Assembly: GCA_905221605.1 (NCBI GenBank)
Contig: CAJNDS010002800.1
Coordinates: forward strand, 127,501 to 191,500
DNA length: 64,000 nt
Reading direction: 5' to 3'
Source of the DNA: Symbiodinium natans
Taxonomy: Eukaryota; Sar; Dinophyceae; Suessiales; Symbiodiniaceae
Both the position numbers and the translations under genes were made by a program. How positions within the stretch are numbered: the stretch's first letter is position 1; every line of letters starts with the position of its first letter. Below the pieces are notes generated by a model, which saw only the letters and a program-made list of their open reading frames with translations, was not told where the DNA came from and did not search any database. Below, piece after piece: positions 24,577-36,845 of this stretch.

Positions 24577-25487
24577 AACCGTCAGTTCCTAGTAACAAAT
24601 GCTAGGACGGCCTAGTTATCGGATGTGAGTCGCAGAGACACAAATCAACTTGCAAGGCCTAGAAAGTCTACATCCCGTGGCCTTTAACCTTGACGAGAGA
24701 TCCAACGGTTGATGCACCGAGTGTTGGTGACTTCTGAAAAAAGCTAAGTGCATGGGAGCCACCCAAGTCTGCAACCTTGCGAAAAAATAGCTGGCACCCC
24801 AACTCCGCCAAGCTTCAGCTTAGAGCAACAGCTTTGTGTGGCTGAGGGCACAAGCCTGGAACTGCCATCTGCTGGGCACCTCGTCAGCGAATTTTGCCCA
24901 TGCATGGAGTCTTTTACAGCGCCGGCTGAAGTACTTAGTACTTTCCCAGGCACAAGGTGGCCAGATATGGCTTCGCCTGGCACGCGCTCCTCGGCCTGGG
25001 CTCAATGCATACCAGAGGGGCTTTGGTCGAGAGAAGGGTGGACCAGAAACCAAAACGGTTTGAGAGACTGCCCCTTAGCTAGAGCAGGTGGGGGTGATGC
25101 GAACAGGGGACTTGCGCCCCCTGCCGCCCCCCCACCCACTAGAAATCTGTCGGCAATTCTGCGGGCATTTCCTCAAGAACCGAACCCGCTCAACACAATA
25201 ATCGCCGATCAGGCATATCATGAATCTGCGCCGAGGCGAGATCCTAAGGGTGTGAAGCACATCGAGACTCGCAACCAAGCCCGGGTGGCCTCCTACCTGA
25301 GAAGCTGCCAGACCCATATTGGACTTCGTGGACCAGGGTTAACTGCACAGGAGGGAGGAGGAAGAAACTTACAGCCATGTTTGAACAAGCCATGCTGAAT
25401 CTAGATGGAGACTGGATGCGCAATGAAGGCCGGGTCCAACTTTGCAAGCTCAAGGCTTTGGGTTTCTTGTCAAGTTCACTTGCCGAG

Positions 25488-25600
25488 GAACCGTGGAAGA
25501 GATCTTCAACGCGTGCGAAGTGTCGTTAGAACGACTGGGCGATGAGGATATGCAATACCGCCTTCAAGTTCACGTGCCTCGACATCCAGCATGGACTTTG
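25488..25600 (+). CDS. Possible aldo-keto-reductase-like exon
   Basis: An AG|G-bounded exon with a GT donor encodes 37 residues including TVEEIFNACEVSLERLG and QVHVPRHPAW. The order (ACExSLxRLG followed by QVHxP) resembles the helix and strand around the DLYQxHWP motif of aldo-keto reductases. No catalytic Tyr/Lys or cofactor-site exon was found nearby. The overlapping frame at 25,377-25,540 (FEQAMLNLDGDWM) is also open, so the reading frame is not certain. Confidence 0.28.
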
Positions 25601-26409
25601 GTTAAAACCAAATTCGGGGGTTCAAGGTATTGCATGAGCCTCTTGGCTCTTTGGTATATGACCTGCGTTGTCACTTCTGTGGCTATAGTTTTTTCTAGCG
25701 CCTTGTGTGACCTTTCATTCACGGTGCATGACGACAGCTCCCGCTTGCTTTCTGGCTCGGCCTTCTACTCTCTCACAAGCAGTAGGGTTTTGTTGTTTTG
25801 TGCCCCTCAGAAGTAGGATCGCGCTCAATACTTCGCCCTGAACTTTGAACCCTGTTTGTCTTGGAGTTTTGAGTGTAACGCTCATGCCCAAGCAGCAAGT
25901 CTGTTCTTGGGCCTCGGGGGGGCTATCCAATTGACCTGTTTTTTCAAAAAATCTATACTTTTTTTGCCAATCGGAACGTCCAATCTCGCGCCCCCTGTTT
26001 TTTTGAGTCCATATGGGTTTTCGCACCCCGAATCCTCTGAAAGCTCTCAGGATGTTATCATGAGCCGGGGCTGCCGTGCCGCCTACATCCATGTCGGAGC
26101 GTCAGGGGAGCCTTGGGCCATGTCAGAGGTAGAGCTGTCAGTTGAATTCCAGCATTGGGATTCTTTGTGGTTCTTGCGAGGGATGCTACAACCTTTCTTA
26201 AACCGAGCAAGGGCCAAAACTTCCGGAGCCCTCTGTTCCCTCTAGACAAAGCCGAGACGTTACTTGCGCCACTGTTGTTTTGACGTCGTCCCGGAGCAGG
26301 GGTCTCCATTCCGACTTGTGGAGGCTCGAGCCCACACAGCATTGTCTTCGTACCATCGGCCAGCCTGGCAGTTGGAGGATGAAGGGCGTGACGTGGGCAG
26401 CTTGAACCC

Positions 26410-26570
26410 AGTACACAAATTGTGAGCTGTCAGCCGAGGACAAGCTAGAGCAGCGCCAAGCCTTTGTGTGGCTCTCCCGGCACAAGGGCAAGCTGAAGAC
26501 AGCCCTTGCCAAGCGTTGGAAGAGGCACACTGCGCCCCCCAAAGCTTGGCCCGAAAATGTCACACTTTGA
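26410..26570 (+). CDS. Terminal exon, basic helical protein of unknown function
   Basis: A plus-strand frame reads ELSAEDKLEQRQAFVWL followed by a Lys/Arg-rich helix (HKGKLKTALAKRWKR) and ends at TGA 26,570. The composition is coding-like. Upstream exons and function are unknown. Confidence 0.38.
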
Positions 26571-26707
26571 CATCCCGAAATTTAAAATTTGAGTGCAGAG
26601 GCATATGTCTCCCAACACGACTGAAGAAAAGATCAAAGTGCAATGCGTCCCTCCTCCTGCGATTCTTCCAGCTCTCCGAACTCCAAGCCCTCAGAATTGG
26701 ATTTCAG

Positions 26708-26818
26708 GTCTTTGAACACCTGAAGTTGCTCTCCCGGAGGCGGAAAGCCATTCCGCAGCTCTACTTCCTGGAGTCCAAGTTCGATGAGCCTTTGGATTCG
26801 GACATGATGGTGTTTTGA
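26708..26818 (+). CDS. Terminal exon of an unidentified gene
   Basis: It starts after TTTCAG|G, is exactly 37 codons including the stop, and encodes VFEHLKLLSRRRKAIPQLYF then an acidic tail ending DSDMMVF. The boundaries fit the genome's splice pattern. No family was recognised. Confidence 0.42.
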   Translation, partial: VFEHLKLLSRRRKAIPQLYFLESKFDEPLDSDMMVF

Positions 26819-27050
26819 AGGTTTGCAAAGGCTTCAGGACTGGAATGACCCTCTGAGTCTTGGGAGTAGTTTGAATACGGGGGAAAGCATTGGCTTCTTG
26901 CCATAGCTTCTTCGCAGCTCTTCCTGAACTATGCAGAAGTTGCCAACACGCGCGCGAAGCCTGTGGACGAAACATCGGTGGCAAAAAACAACGTCAAAAG
27001 GCTGCTGGGCAGCTGGCATCCACCCATCAAACGTCGGAGTCAGAGACAAG

Positions 27051-27710
27051 GTAAACTTCGACCTTTCCAAGCCCTTCTATCGGAAGAGTCGGGTAAGAGC
27101 ACCAGTAGAGTAGCCGCGAAACATGATGGCAAAACTGAGGTGGGATCAGCAGTTCCGCCGGGCCCGCATGTACCCAGAGCTGAACGAGCCGGATCCGTAT
27201 TCGCTTCCCGGCTTGGGGGGTTAGAAATGTGGGTTGTGGTGCAGATCAAGTCTTGAGTGGAGCTTTGCATTCTTCGCCTTGCGCGAGTTCGGGGGACCGG
27301 GCTTTGCCTCGGGTTAGTTCTGGGACACTCGTACCATGAGCATGACGTGGGACTCAGGTCCTTCCCCAGCTTTGTGCCCAAGTGGATGGCCACTGGCTCA
27401 ATTTCACATCATGGCGTGTCGCAGCATCTCAGCCTTTTTCGGATCCTTCCGCTACCCTTGTTCAGGAGAAGGCAACTGTCTTCCGCAAGCTCCGCACGGA
27501 CGATTCGGTGGTGCCTTGACCGCCTTCAAATTCAGCCCCCAAATTCTATACAACAACGGTTCGAACGATTCCCAAATCCAGCCGAGTCCAAAGCGCCCGG
27601 TTGTCCTGGAGCTGCCTTGCCCGCCTTGAATGACTAAGGAGCGGATGCAAGATCACATGGGCTTGGGAGATGAGAGCATGCCATACCCAAAGTGGGGCTA
27701 CCCCCAGTAA
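27051..27710 (+). CDS. C-terminal exons of a small unidentified protein
   Basis: Four exon-like stretches follow one another: 27,051-27,092 (VNFDLSKPFYRKSR, GT donor), 27,114-~27,220 (MMAKLRWDQQFRRARMYPEL, then Pro/Asp-rich), 27,472-27,507 (ATVFRKLRTDDS, GT donor) and the terminal 27,639-27,710 (ERMQDHMGLGDES to PKWGYPQ, stop TAA). Three of the four start with AG|G and the lengths of exons 1, 3 and 4 are multiples of three. Rich in Arg, Pro, Trp and Tyr, it resembles small organelle-complex subunits in composition only. No family was recognised. Confidence 0.45.
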
Positions 27711-29325
27711 GGTGTTCTGAAGGGGTTTTGAAGCTTTTGTGGGTAGGGGGGCACAACTTCTGAACCTCGTTTTGTCAACCTGCATGGAGAAGTGATTTAC
27801 CGTTTCTCGATCGCCTGGGTCAGCATGGCTGCGTGGTGCAGCGCGTTTACTTGAACTCTCCGACGCGATGCAGATGGAAAAGGATTGCTTGTCGGGTCGG
27901 TGCTGTCCATGCGTTGCTACTTTAGTGCTTGACTACAAGCCCCAAGTCATGAACTTCATCATGAATTTCGGATAAATCTGGTGATTGGGTTTTGGTTTGA
28001 TTTTTGGAGCAGAATGCTTAAGCACTTGGGTTGGTGTTGGGTTGGTAGGCTAAGCCGCTCATCATGGGAGCAGGCGCACTTGCGCCAGCACGGTCGCACG
28101 CCTTTGCGTCGGCTGGGGATGCTGGTGGCCCTACCACCAGGCCTGTCGTCACCACCATGGCATTCTGCCATGAGAAGAAGTGTGGGGTTTTCTCTCAACA
28201 GCCTACATGAAGGCTCCGAATGGGCAGCAGTTCTCTTACATGTGAAGTTTCTGTGACTGCGAAGCACCCGAAACCCTGAGATACCCTGAGTTTAGTCATG
28301 TTTCGCCCAACGTTATCTACCTTAAGCCCGTGGAGACACTGTCCGATTCCATTCCACATTCTGTCGTGCAAGGTCGAAATCTCAAGCCTGGCACCTAGAC
28401 GCTTTGCAAGATTCTGCAAGATGTTGCTTTGTAGTCAGTTGGAAAAGTGCCAAGGGGCTGAATCCTTGGAGCATGGTCTAGGGAAAGGCGGGAATTTCAT
28501 GAGGATTTTGGATGACATTGCCTTTGCTTCCAGACGTGCACAAGCTCAGGCAGGCAAAACGTATGTCTGGTCCATTGGTTTCATCATTGCCGTCTCGCGT
28601 TCTCCAGAGCTCGACTCGACGTCAGATGGGGCAACGTGTACATTCACACGCATGGAAGCCAAAGGTATGTTTGCCGCAAGGCGCCCCTTGTTTTTTCGAA
28701 TCACATGGGCAACAAGTGTGGATCTCAAAACCTCCCAGCACCTGCATGCGCTTTGCAGAGAGCAACGCTCTCACAAGTAGCGACTTAGGTCGCAGCATGT
28801 GGCAGAGTCAGGGAGGCTTGGTTTTCACTGGACAACGTGCTGAACCCTGTGTCCTCCGACCAGATGTGAAGGAATAAGCCGTGTGGGATCTTGCTTCAAT
28901 ATGGTTTGTTTCTCCGGATACTGCCTAAAGGACAGGACAATACGTGCTGAGATTGGTCACGTGAAGGCAACAGCTTCTCGTTGCAGGACGCAAATCCCGG
29001 TTTCTGAGGACAAAAATGAGCATGCCACATGACGCGAGCCGTTTTGAAAAAGATATGAAGAAAGCGTTGAAAGAACGTCTCACGCACAGCCTTGCAAAAC
29101 TGCTCAGGCGCCTGAGGCTCTTAGGAATGCTGAGAACCTTCAGGGGCTCCCTTTTCGAAGTCGGGCCGTGTACTACGCCATGTAGCATGTACTCACAATG
29201 TACTCATTGCAATCGGCCTTCGTGTTGCTTCGTCCGTGAGAGGTGCATACTTGCCGTTGTTCCTTGTTCACTTGCCGATTCCGTGTTTCGAGCTGGGCCT
29301 TGGGGGGCTGCGTTCTTGCTGAGGC
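27711..29325. other. Unresolved stretch
   Basis: Open plus-strand frames near 28,480-28,780 and 29,010-29,190 are not recognisable. An 18-base word at 27,948-27,965 is repeated exactly at 20,324-20,341. Confidence 0.35.
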
Positions 29326-29535
29326 ATGAGTTCAGTGTCAGAATCCCCCAACTTTACAGCACGACATAATGCGGCCAGCACCTGGAAGAATATGAGGCTG
29401 AAGAAGCTACTGATGGAGCGCCGGGACAAGTTCATACTGGCTGCGGTCCTCAGCATTACCTTTGACGGGCATAGCGAGTTGGATCCATTGACCTTCTTTT
29501 GGCTCTCCATGGAATCTTTGTTTGGTGTGCGTTAA
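29326..29535 (+). CDS. Candidate small protein or exon, 69 residues
   Basis: ATG to TAA frame with plausible coding composition: a basic helix (TWKNMRLKKLLMERRDK), a hydrophobic stretch (FILAAVLSITFDG) and FFWLSMESLFGVR at the end. No family was recognised. It could be the last exon of a longer gene. Confidence 0.3.
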   Translation: MSSVSESPNFTARHNAASTWKNMRLKKLLMERRDKFILAAVLSITFDGHSELDPLTFFWLSMESLFGVR

Positions 29536-31361
29536 GGACCTCTATGGTGGCGTGGAGATCAACCACTCGAGGCCGTGGCCGTAGATGAGTCTAGAGTCCT
29601 TCGTGCGACTATGTTCAGGGGGCCCTGGTTTGACACAGCGATGGAACCTACAGAATGTCATAGAACATTAAAATTTATTGAATATTGACAGCATAATCAG
29701 GTGTTTTCCGCGCATCCTCTGGCAGGCGCTGGCGCTGGTCCTCCCAGGGGATGGTGACGAAACGCCGCAGAGCGACGGCGATGACAGCACTGCCCCACAG
29801 CCCGCTGTAACCTGAAAAGTGCGAAAATCGCTCGTTGCATGGTTCTCATGTTCTTGCGCCACTCGCTCGACCCCTAAATCCCCTCTCTCCAAGCTGAGGG
29901 CTTCCTTGATTCGATGTATCTCTGAGCATGGCGCGTTGAAGTGGAAGCTCCGTCGCCGTTCCAACCATCACGAAATGTCAATTTCATTGTGGATTTAGAG
30001 CGTGCTTTGACGAGAGTCTTAGGAGACTACACAGGAGTTGAAGCATCTACAAGCGTTGGCTTTACTCTCTTTTTTTTTACGAGAGTCGCTTTTCAGAATT
30101 TCATGTCGGCTTGACAGCGCGGCGCCGCAGCGCTCTTCCAAGGCACATTGGCTGCTCAAGGTCCCGAGGCGCGAGCGAGATGCCGGTTACCCCAAGCAGC
30201 CTGAAAAGCCCTGAAAAGTGCCTTTAAAAGCTCATTTAAGTTTAAGTTCGACAGAATTTCTACAGAACTTTAAGTTGACGTCGTTAGTTTTAGTTCCTCC
30301 GTCCCGCACTGCCCCAACCGGGCCCCAACCCCAAGTTCAGATCTGGGAGTCAAGCCCCCGAACGTCAAGTGCCCACTTGTGCGGCTATGGGCCATGGCCA
30401 TGCTGCATGGGCGCAGCTGGGCATTTGGGGGCCAGTTCCTCAGAGTAGTGAGGGTTGGATTCTGTGACGGGCTTAGGGTGCAAAGTCTGGGGCGATTTGG
30501 GGGGGCGAATCGGCCTCGCAAACTCAGCGATGACAGTTCTTAGGGCAGCACTCCGAATGATCCCTTGAAAGCTCTCGAACTTTCATGCGCGTGCTTCTGA
30601 GAGGGGCATGCTTGTGGTAACTATGCGAATCTGTAGGCTGTTGCACGTGCCAACTTTTTTGTGTGCAGGCCTGGTGACGCAAAGCATTTATCGCGCATGC
30701 CTCCCTTGATTCTTGATGTGCATGGCGTTCCTGCCCTTCAGCGTCCTTCAGCTGAAGCCACAGCCAAACAAGAACAAATCCGAATCCTTGAAATTTGAGG
30801 TCTGGGCGCTGCAGTGGGCCTCGTGCAGCTTGCCAGAGATTACCACATTTGTGCCGTGTTTGAAGGCTCTTTGTTTGCCTTGGGGCTCGGGGCTGTGGGA
30901 TGCTGTGGGTTGGGGTTGTAAAGTTAGTAGATTATGGCAGGGACCACGGGGCGGAATGCTGCACAGAAAGGCTCGTCTCGCTGCTTTGGGGCGGCGGCTG
31001 GCTGGAAGAGGCGGTGGTGCAGGCACCCCTCCCAGGAATCTTGTGACCTTGTGCCTTTATTTCACCAAATCTTGGCTTTGCAATTAGTTGAGCTCTCGGG
31101 GGCCCGTCGTCACCCAAAGCAGTTCATGAGCGGCCGTTCGCTCTATCCGCGACGTATAGCTGCTAGTGCAGCTTCTTCATGTGCACCCAAAGCACCCAAA
31201 AACCCAAAGCGCCTCTTAAATCACTGGCAAGCCCCAATTCGAAGGCCAAAAAAGGCCATCGAATGGGTGCGTTTTTTCAGCCAGATGTGGGATCCTTTTC
31301 CCCATCCCATCAGAGTATATAGCATAAAGTGCGTGCCAAGGACCCCTGTAAAACCCTCCTT

Positions 31362-31530
31362 TAAGGTGCCCCTTTAGAGCCCGCTTAAAGGTCACTTTAA
31401 GGATACTTTAAGGTGCGCCTTAAGAGGTCCCCTGGTTTCTTAACAGCCCTGAACCCCCCCCCTCCATTGAAGGCCTTCTTTGAGGACCTCTTAAGTCCCC
31501 CTTAAACCCCCTAAAAAAGCCCTTCTCCCT
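31362..31530. repeat. Cluster of CTTTAAGG / CTTAAG palindromic words
   Basis: The near-palindrome CTTTAAGG and variants (CTTTAGAG, CTTAAAGG, CCTTAAG) recur roughly every 10-20 bases from 31,362 to about 31,420 and again as CTTAAG/CTTAAAC near 31,490. Confidence 0.6.
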
Positions 31531-31610
31531 CACCTTTAGCCATCCTGGAGTCCCCTAGCCCCTATCATTGACCCTGGTCGCGGTGGCTGCATACGAATTG
31601 AATTGTTCCT

Positions 31611-31613
<3 letters not shown>

Positions 31614-31657
<44 letters not shown>

Positions 31658-31692
31658 AAGAAAGAAAGAAAGAAAGCGAGAGAGAGAGAGAC
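31614..31692 (+). repeat. (GA)n / (GAAA)n microsatellite
   Basis: A polypurine tract of GA units passing into AAAG units and back to GA, long enough for triplex-type DNA. Confidence 0.95.
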
Positions 31693-33746
31693 AGGAGCTA
31701 TGCATCTGTTTAGAGCGTAATGCAATGCGAAGGTTCCTTTTGCTCTGACTAAGAATCTGTTGGTTCTTAAAACAGTCGCCTCCCCACAGTACTTGCTAAG
31801 AGCCCAGAGCCCTCCCATCTTGGTTCTTATGGAGATCAAGAGGAACTCTCCTATCTTTTGCCCATTGAGATGAAGAATCCGACTGGGGGAAGGGCTATGA
31901 GGTGACCAGTTCTCTTGAAGACCATCGACGTTCTTGTTTCATTGGGGAAAATACGGAGGATTCACATTAAATTAAGAGCTGCAAGTGCCCCGAACATCAC
32001 ACGAGCAAACAGGCTGAATTTCTGTTCAAAAGAGATGGTCAGATATCATTCAGCTTAAGGAAATTAGCAGACGAGGGAAGACTCCTAATTCGTCGCGAGC
32101 TTTCTTTACCCGGGCAACAGAATGTCAGCAGTTTTCCTAAAGAAGGGAAGGTAAGAGGAGTTTGATGGCAGTTTGACAAAAAAGCATGCATCCGTGCTGT
32201 CCTTACTATGTAGTTGAAAGGAGAAGAGTAGGGGACCTTGTTCCCATAAGAATGAGAAGAGAAAGCTATTTATTTTCCGTTTGTCAAGGTGTTTTGGAGG
32301 TGAAGAGCAAGAAATAGTAAACAACGTGGCCTGTACTTTGCTTTGAATTGTCGCCTAAGGATGTTGGGCAAACTTCCCGAAGCGTTTTGATGTGTTTTGA
32401 TGTTGTGTTGCACTAGCTTTTGCTTGTCATATGTTGATAAGGGCACGCTTCGTCAGTAAAGATCAGATACTGCAATAGCATGGCTGTGGCTACTATATGA
32501 ACAACAAGGCTTCACAAAGGTCCATGCAAGGTGCAGGCGTAGAAAAAGTCCACAACCTGTGCTAATTGCAGAGGACGATTCGAGGTCTACAGCGTCTACG
32601 GCATTTACGGCTGCAGCTTCCGAGGCACTCACCGAGAGGCGAGGCAAAGAGTGCGATGAAGAAAACGCGGCATCTTGAAGTCACTTGAAGTCTTGAAGTT
32701 ACTGTGGTGTTGCCCTCAGGACATCATATGGGCGCCTGGGGTAGGTTTTTTGATCTTCCATGCGAAGGAGTTTCAGGGGTCGTTCCCTCCTGATTTTACC
32801 CTCAACAATATCAACCATAGCCAGTTGCCTCTTTCAAGACAGTGAGAAACCGGCAGAAACGAGCCAAGATCTTGCCCTGGCGAGACCCAAATGATTTCCG
32901 AGGCTTTTCTCAGGCAGATGTTTGGGCACCGGCGCCCATGCCATCCCCAACTTAAGCTCTGCCTGAAGATCCTTAGGCCCCTTCCGACCCCGCAGGCAAT
33001 TCAGCTCTTCCAGGGACAAGCCGGAGGCCTCAATTGAGATTCTGGTAAGGGGGGCCTCGATTGAAGGTCTTGACATGGAGACGTCTGGGATTTACAAGGC
33101 ATGGACATCGTAAACGGTCGGCGAGCCACGTAGCCATTCGAAGCTTCGACCTTGGACCAAAGCCCTCCAGCAGAAGCACTGATTCCCCCAACACTGTGAG
33201 ACCCCGGAGCCCTTTGAGAACCCCATGGCCCAGCACGAGATGCCGATCATAGGCCGGATCTTTGCAGCTTTGTCAATTTGTCTTCCGGGCTTGCAGTTCG
33301 TTTTTGGGGATGTGCTGTGGCGATGAGGAGTCATTGTAGCAATGAGGCTCTCTTCTAAGAAGTCTTCTGGTTGCCTGTTTCAACAATTTAGACATCACCA
33401 ATTCTGCGCTGCACTTCTTGTGTTTGCGTGTCCGAGCTCGGAGGCGTTGGGGGATGGGTTTCATCGGCTTGGTTCAAACGGGACGTGCAAGCGTGCGAAG
33501 GTTTCATTGTTTCGCAAGAAGGGTCTCTGGGAGAAATGCATCCAAGATGGCTGTGCCACGATCCAAGCAATAGGACCTTCGACTGTAACTGTCAGGTCTT
33601 ACTAGGCGTGGTGTTGATAGTCCAAGCGTGCCTTTTCGAAGGGCACAAGAGGCATGAAGACAAGAGGAGTAAACTAAGGCGGAGATCATCTAAGATGGCT
33701 CACTCGCTTGTCAGGAGCCAGCACGGCTTCCACAACATCTGCCGGC

Positions 33747-34978
33747 ATGCCAGACGAGCTCACATGCCTACTTCCCATCTGCAGGTTGCACGAGGGCACA
33801 TCTCCACGCCTCTTCATCCTTGAGCACACAGATGGGGCAGGGCACCGGATGAAGTCTGTCCTGGAAGCCATTGCCATTTCGTGGAGGAACAAGTTTAACT
33901 TCGGCGGTCTCGTTGGCCAGCTGTGGCCCCTTACAGACCAGCACATCAACATCCGCGTGGTGGTGGATGCCGTCTTCGGGCCAGGGGCAACGCAGCAGCT
34001 TTACATTTACAACATCAGCAACAAACCACGTCTGCAGGGCAAGTTCAACGACGTCCGAGCTCTGGAGGCAAAGGCGAATCAGGTGCCACCATCTGCGGCT
34101 GTCTTTTGCCATGCCGTGAATGAGTGGACCTGCTCTCAGTTTGAAGTATTCTACGTAGCTGGATGCGGTTTTGCCTGTCTTGGCACGTGTAATCCACTCT
34201 TGAAGCTCAGTCGTTATGTCGTTTCGTCTGGCCCAGGGGCTACGACCGCAGCGTGCCCACCAGTGACTATTTCCCCGGCTGGCTGAGAGATCAGATGCGT
34301 AAACACCTGGATTTGCAGCCGTTGGCCTTTGCCGACGGCAAGATCTCTGTCGTGATGCACCTGCGGCGAGCAGACTTGGAAAGGAGTGACACCCGTGCCA
34401 CTCCCGATTCGTACTACTACGGGCTTGCAAAGGAAATAGAGAAGCTGCTGCCGCCGGAAGATCTGGATTTTCATGTCTGGAGTTCCCCCAAGAACATACC
34501 TGCTTTCGACTACCATTTCTGGAAATCGGAGGACTTCGATGGGTACCGGCAGCGTGGCATGACTGTGCATTTGGACGAGAAAATCGACGACAACGACGAC
34601 ATGCTAAAGGCATGGGTCCACATGTCAAGGGCAGACATCTTCATCATGTCTCAAAGTTCCTTCTCGATGGTTCCGGCATACATGAACACCAACTGCGTGA
34701 TCTTCCCGTCCAACATCGACTCACCTCTGGAGAACTGGGTCAATGGGAAGGATCCGCAGCGAAGCAGCTACCGAGCTGAGCTGGCCAAGTGTGTGGAGCG
34801 TGTCAAGACGGCGAGGAAGCCCGCCAAAGCAGCTGAGACGAGTTTGAGTTCCCAGCAAGCAGCAAGCCCACCGACGTGCAAGCTGCAGGCACTTGAGGGT
34901 TTGTTTCCGTTACGCCTTGTGCCCTTTGACGCATGGCGCTGCAGCTGCTGCAGCTGCTACAGCTGCTATGGGCAGTAG
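33747..34978 (+). CDS. Fucosyltransferase-like protein, array copy A
   Basis: Two exons: 33,747-34,138 (GT donor) and 34,237-34,978 (CAG|G acceptor, stop TAG). Together they give an in-phase 377-residue protein. Exon 1 has an N-terminal Gly-rich turn and helix (HTDGAGHRMKSVLEAIAIS). Exon 2 carries HLRRADLERS, comparable to the HxRRxD donor-binding motif of GT-B fucosyltransferases (GT11/GT23/POFUT type), and ADIFIMSQSSFSMVPAYMN, comparable to the C-terminal SxSSFS region of that group. The inferred reaction is transfer of fucose from GDP-fucose; no signal peptide or membrane anchor is seen, so compartment is open. Exon 1 is clearly diverged from copies B and C while exon 2 is almost identical. 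The ATG at 33,747 may not be the true start; an AG|GTT at 33,783 matches acceptors of the other copies. Confidence 0.72.
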
Positions 34979-36845
34979 AAACACAATCTCCATTGTGCTT
35001 TCTGGCAGTGGGGAGAGTCCGGGTAGAGATGGATAGGGGTGGGGTGGATAGTCATAGGTGTGGGGCAGGGTTTGGCATGTACGACATGACTGCAGTTTGA
35101 AGCGTGCGCCAGGTTTGCAATATGCGTGACCCATCAGCGCCCAAGCTCTACATCCTTGAACACACAGATGGCGCAGGGCACAGGATGAAGTCTCTCATGG
35201 AAGCCATTGCTATCTCATGGAAGAACAAGTTAAACTTCGGAGGTCTCGTTGGCCAACTGCAGCCTCTCACAGATCAGCACATCAACTTCCGCGTGGTGGT
35301 GGATGCAGTTTTTGGGCCAGATGCTTCCAAGAACTTCTTCATCCACAACATCAGCAGCAAGCCGAAATTCACGGAAGTCCAAAGTGCACGTGAGCTGGAA
35401 GGGAAGCTTTCCAGCTTCCAGCCTGGAGAGCTGTTGTACTGCCACGCTGTGAATGAGTGGCCACGGCCTCAGACCACATGGTGTGCTCCGGAGAGTGAAG
35501 CTGTGGTTTGGGGTGTGGGGTTGGGTTGAAGCTTGTGTGAAACCCCTCTCGCTTCCGGACTCTGTGCGTGTGTTTGTTTGTTTGTGTGTGCGCGTGTGTT
35601 TCTGTCTGCTACCTCGGCAGGATAAGAGTAGGATACATCCATGGAAAGAGAAGTTGCGCTAGGAGGTCTTGCTTCTATGTTTGCTTTGTCGTTTGTTTTG
35701 TGTGGTTGTGCGCCAGTTGCGGGATGTACGTTTAGCCCTTCTGACGAAGCTACGGAGTACGTCGAGGGAAGTGCAGACGTGCAATCCTGAAGTCCTGGAT
35801 CCTTGTCCACCTCGTCCTGCTTGCAGCACAATGTACTCAAGAATCCCGACATTACGACTATCTGCAAGTGCTTAGTGCATTCCGGGTTGTCTCCTCGGTC
35901 TCTGTGTCGGCGTGTGTGCATCAGATGGTTTGTTGATTGAACAGCGTCAGAGAAGCTCAGGGGCTACGACCGCAGCGTGCCCACCAGTGACTTTTTCCCC
36001 GGCTGGCTGAGAGATCAGATGCGTAAACACCTGGATTTGCAGCCGGTGGCCTTTGCCGACGGCAAGATCTCTGTCGTGATGCACCTGCGGCGAGCAGACT
36101 TGGAAAGGAGTGACACCCGTGCCACTCCCGATTCGTACTACTACGGGCTTGCAAAGGAAATAGAGAAGCTGCTGCCGCCGGAAGATCTGGATTTTCATGT
36201 CTGGAGTTCCCCCAAGAACATACCTGCTTTCGACTACCATTTCTGGAAATCGGAGGACTTCGATGGGTACCGGCAGCGTGGCATGACTGTGCATTTGGAC
36301 GAGAAAATCGACGACAACGACGACATGCTAAAGGCATGGGTCCACATGTCAAGGGCAGACATCTTCATAATGTCTCAAAGTTCCTTCTCGATGGTTCCGG
36401 CATACATGAACACCAACTGCGTGATCTTCCCGTCCAACATCGACTCACCTCTGGAGAACTGGGTCAATGGGAAGGATCCGCAGCGAAGCAGCTACCGAGC
36501 TGAGCTGGCCAAGTGTGTGGAGCGTGTCAAGACGGCGAGGAAGCCCGCCAAAGCAGCTGAGACGAGTTTGAGTTCCCAGCAAGCAGCAAGCCCACCGACG
36601 TGCAAGCTGCAGGCCGTTGAGGGTTTGTTTCCGTTACGCCTTGTACCCTTTTGTCGCATGGCGCTGCAGCTGCTGCAGCTGCTACAGCTGCTACGGGCAG
36701 TAGAAACACAATCTGCATGGTGCTTTTTGGCAGTGGGGAGAGTCCGGGTAGAGATGGATAGGGCGGGGTGGATAGTCATAGGTGTGGGGCAGGGTTTGGC
36801 GTGCACGACACGATTGCAGTTTGAAGCGTGTGCCAGGTTTGCAAC
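34800..36845 (+). repeat. Tandem duplication unit (spacer plus gene)
   Basis: The spacer after copy A (about 34,800-35,121) is almost identical to that after copy B (about 36,524-36,845), and the genes between match, giving a repeat period near 1.7 kb. Spacers differ by a few substitutions and small indels. Introns of B and C share both ends but have unrelated middles containing GT/TCTG microsatellites. Confidence 0.85.
35111..35124 (+). promoter_or_regulatory. Probable spliced-leader acceptor before copy B
   Basis: CCAG|GTTTGCAATATG places an AG|G acceptor ten bases before the start codon, only ~140 bases after the stop of copy A. The same arrangement precedes copy C (AG at 36,835-36,836, ATG at 36,846). 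Dinoflagellate mRNAs receive a trans-spliced leader at such sites; use here is inferred. Confidence 0.45.

Larger units (their letters stand above)
29536..33746. other. Long stretch without a supported gene
   Basis: The largest gene-poor block in the first half. It contains a GA microsatellite, a cluster of CTTTAAGG-type words and several short unrecognised frames, the longest at 30,934-31,377. 31.7-32.4 kb is noticeably A+T-richer than its surroundings. Confidence 0.45.

Noticed and set aside
33768-34628. 286-codon minus-strand frame, with 131-codon relatives at 35,957 and 37,839
   Set aside because: It is antisense to exon 2 of the array genes and repeats only because the sense exon does. 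The sense frame carries the HxRRxD and SSFS motifs.
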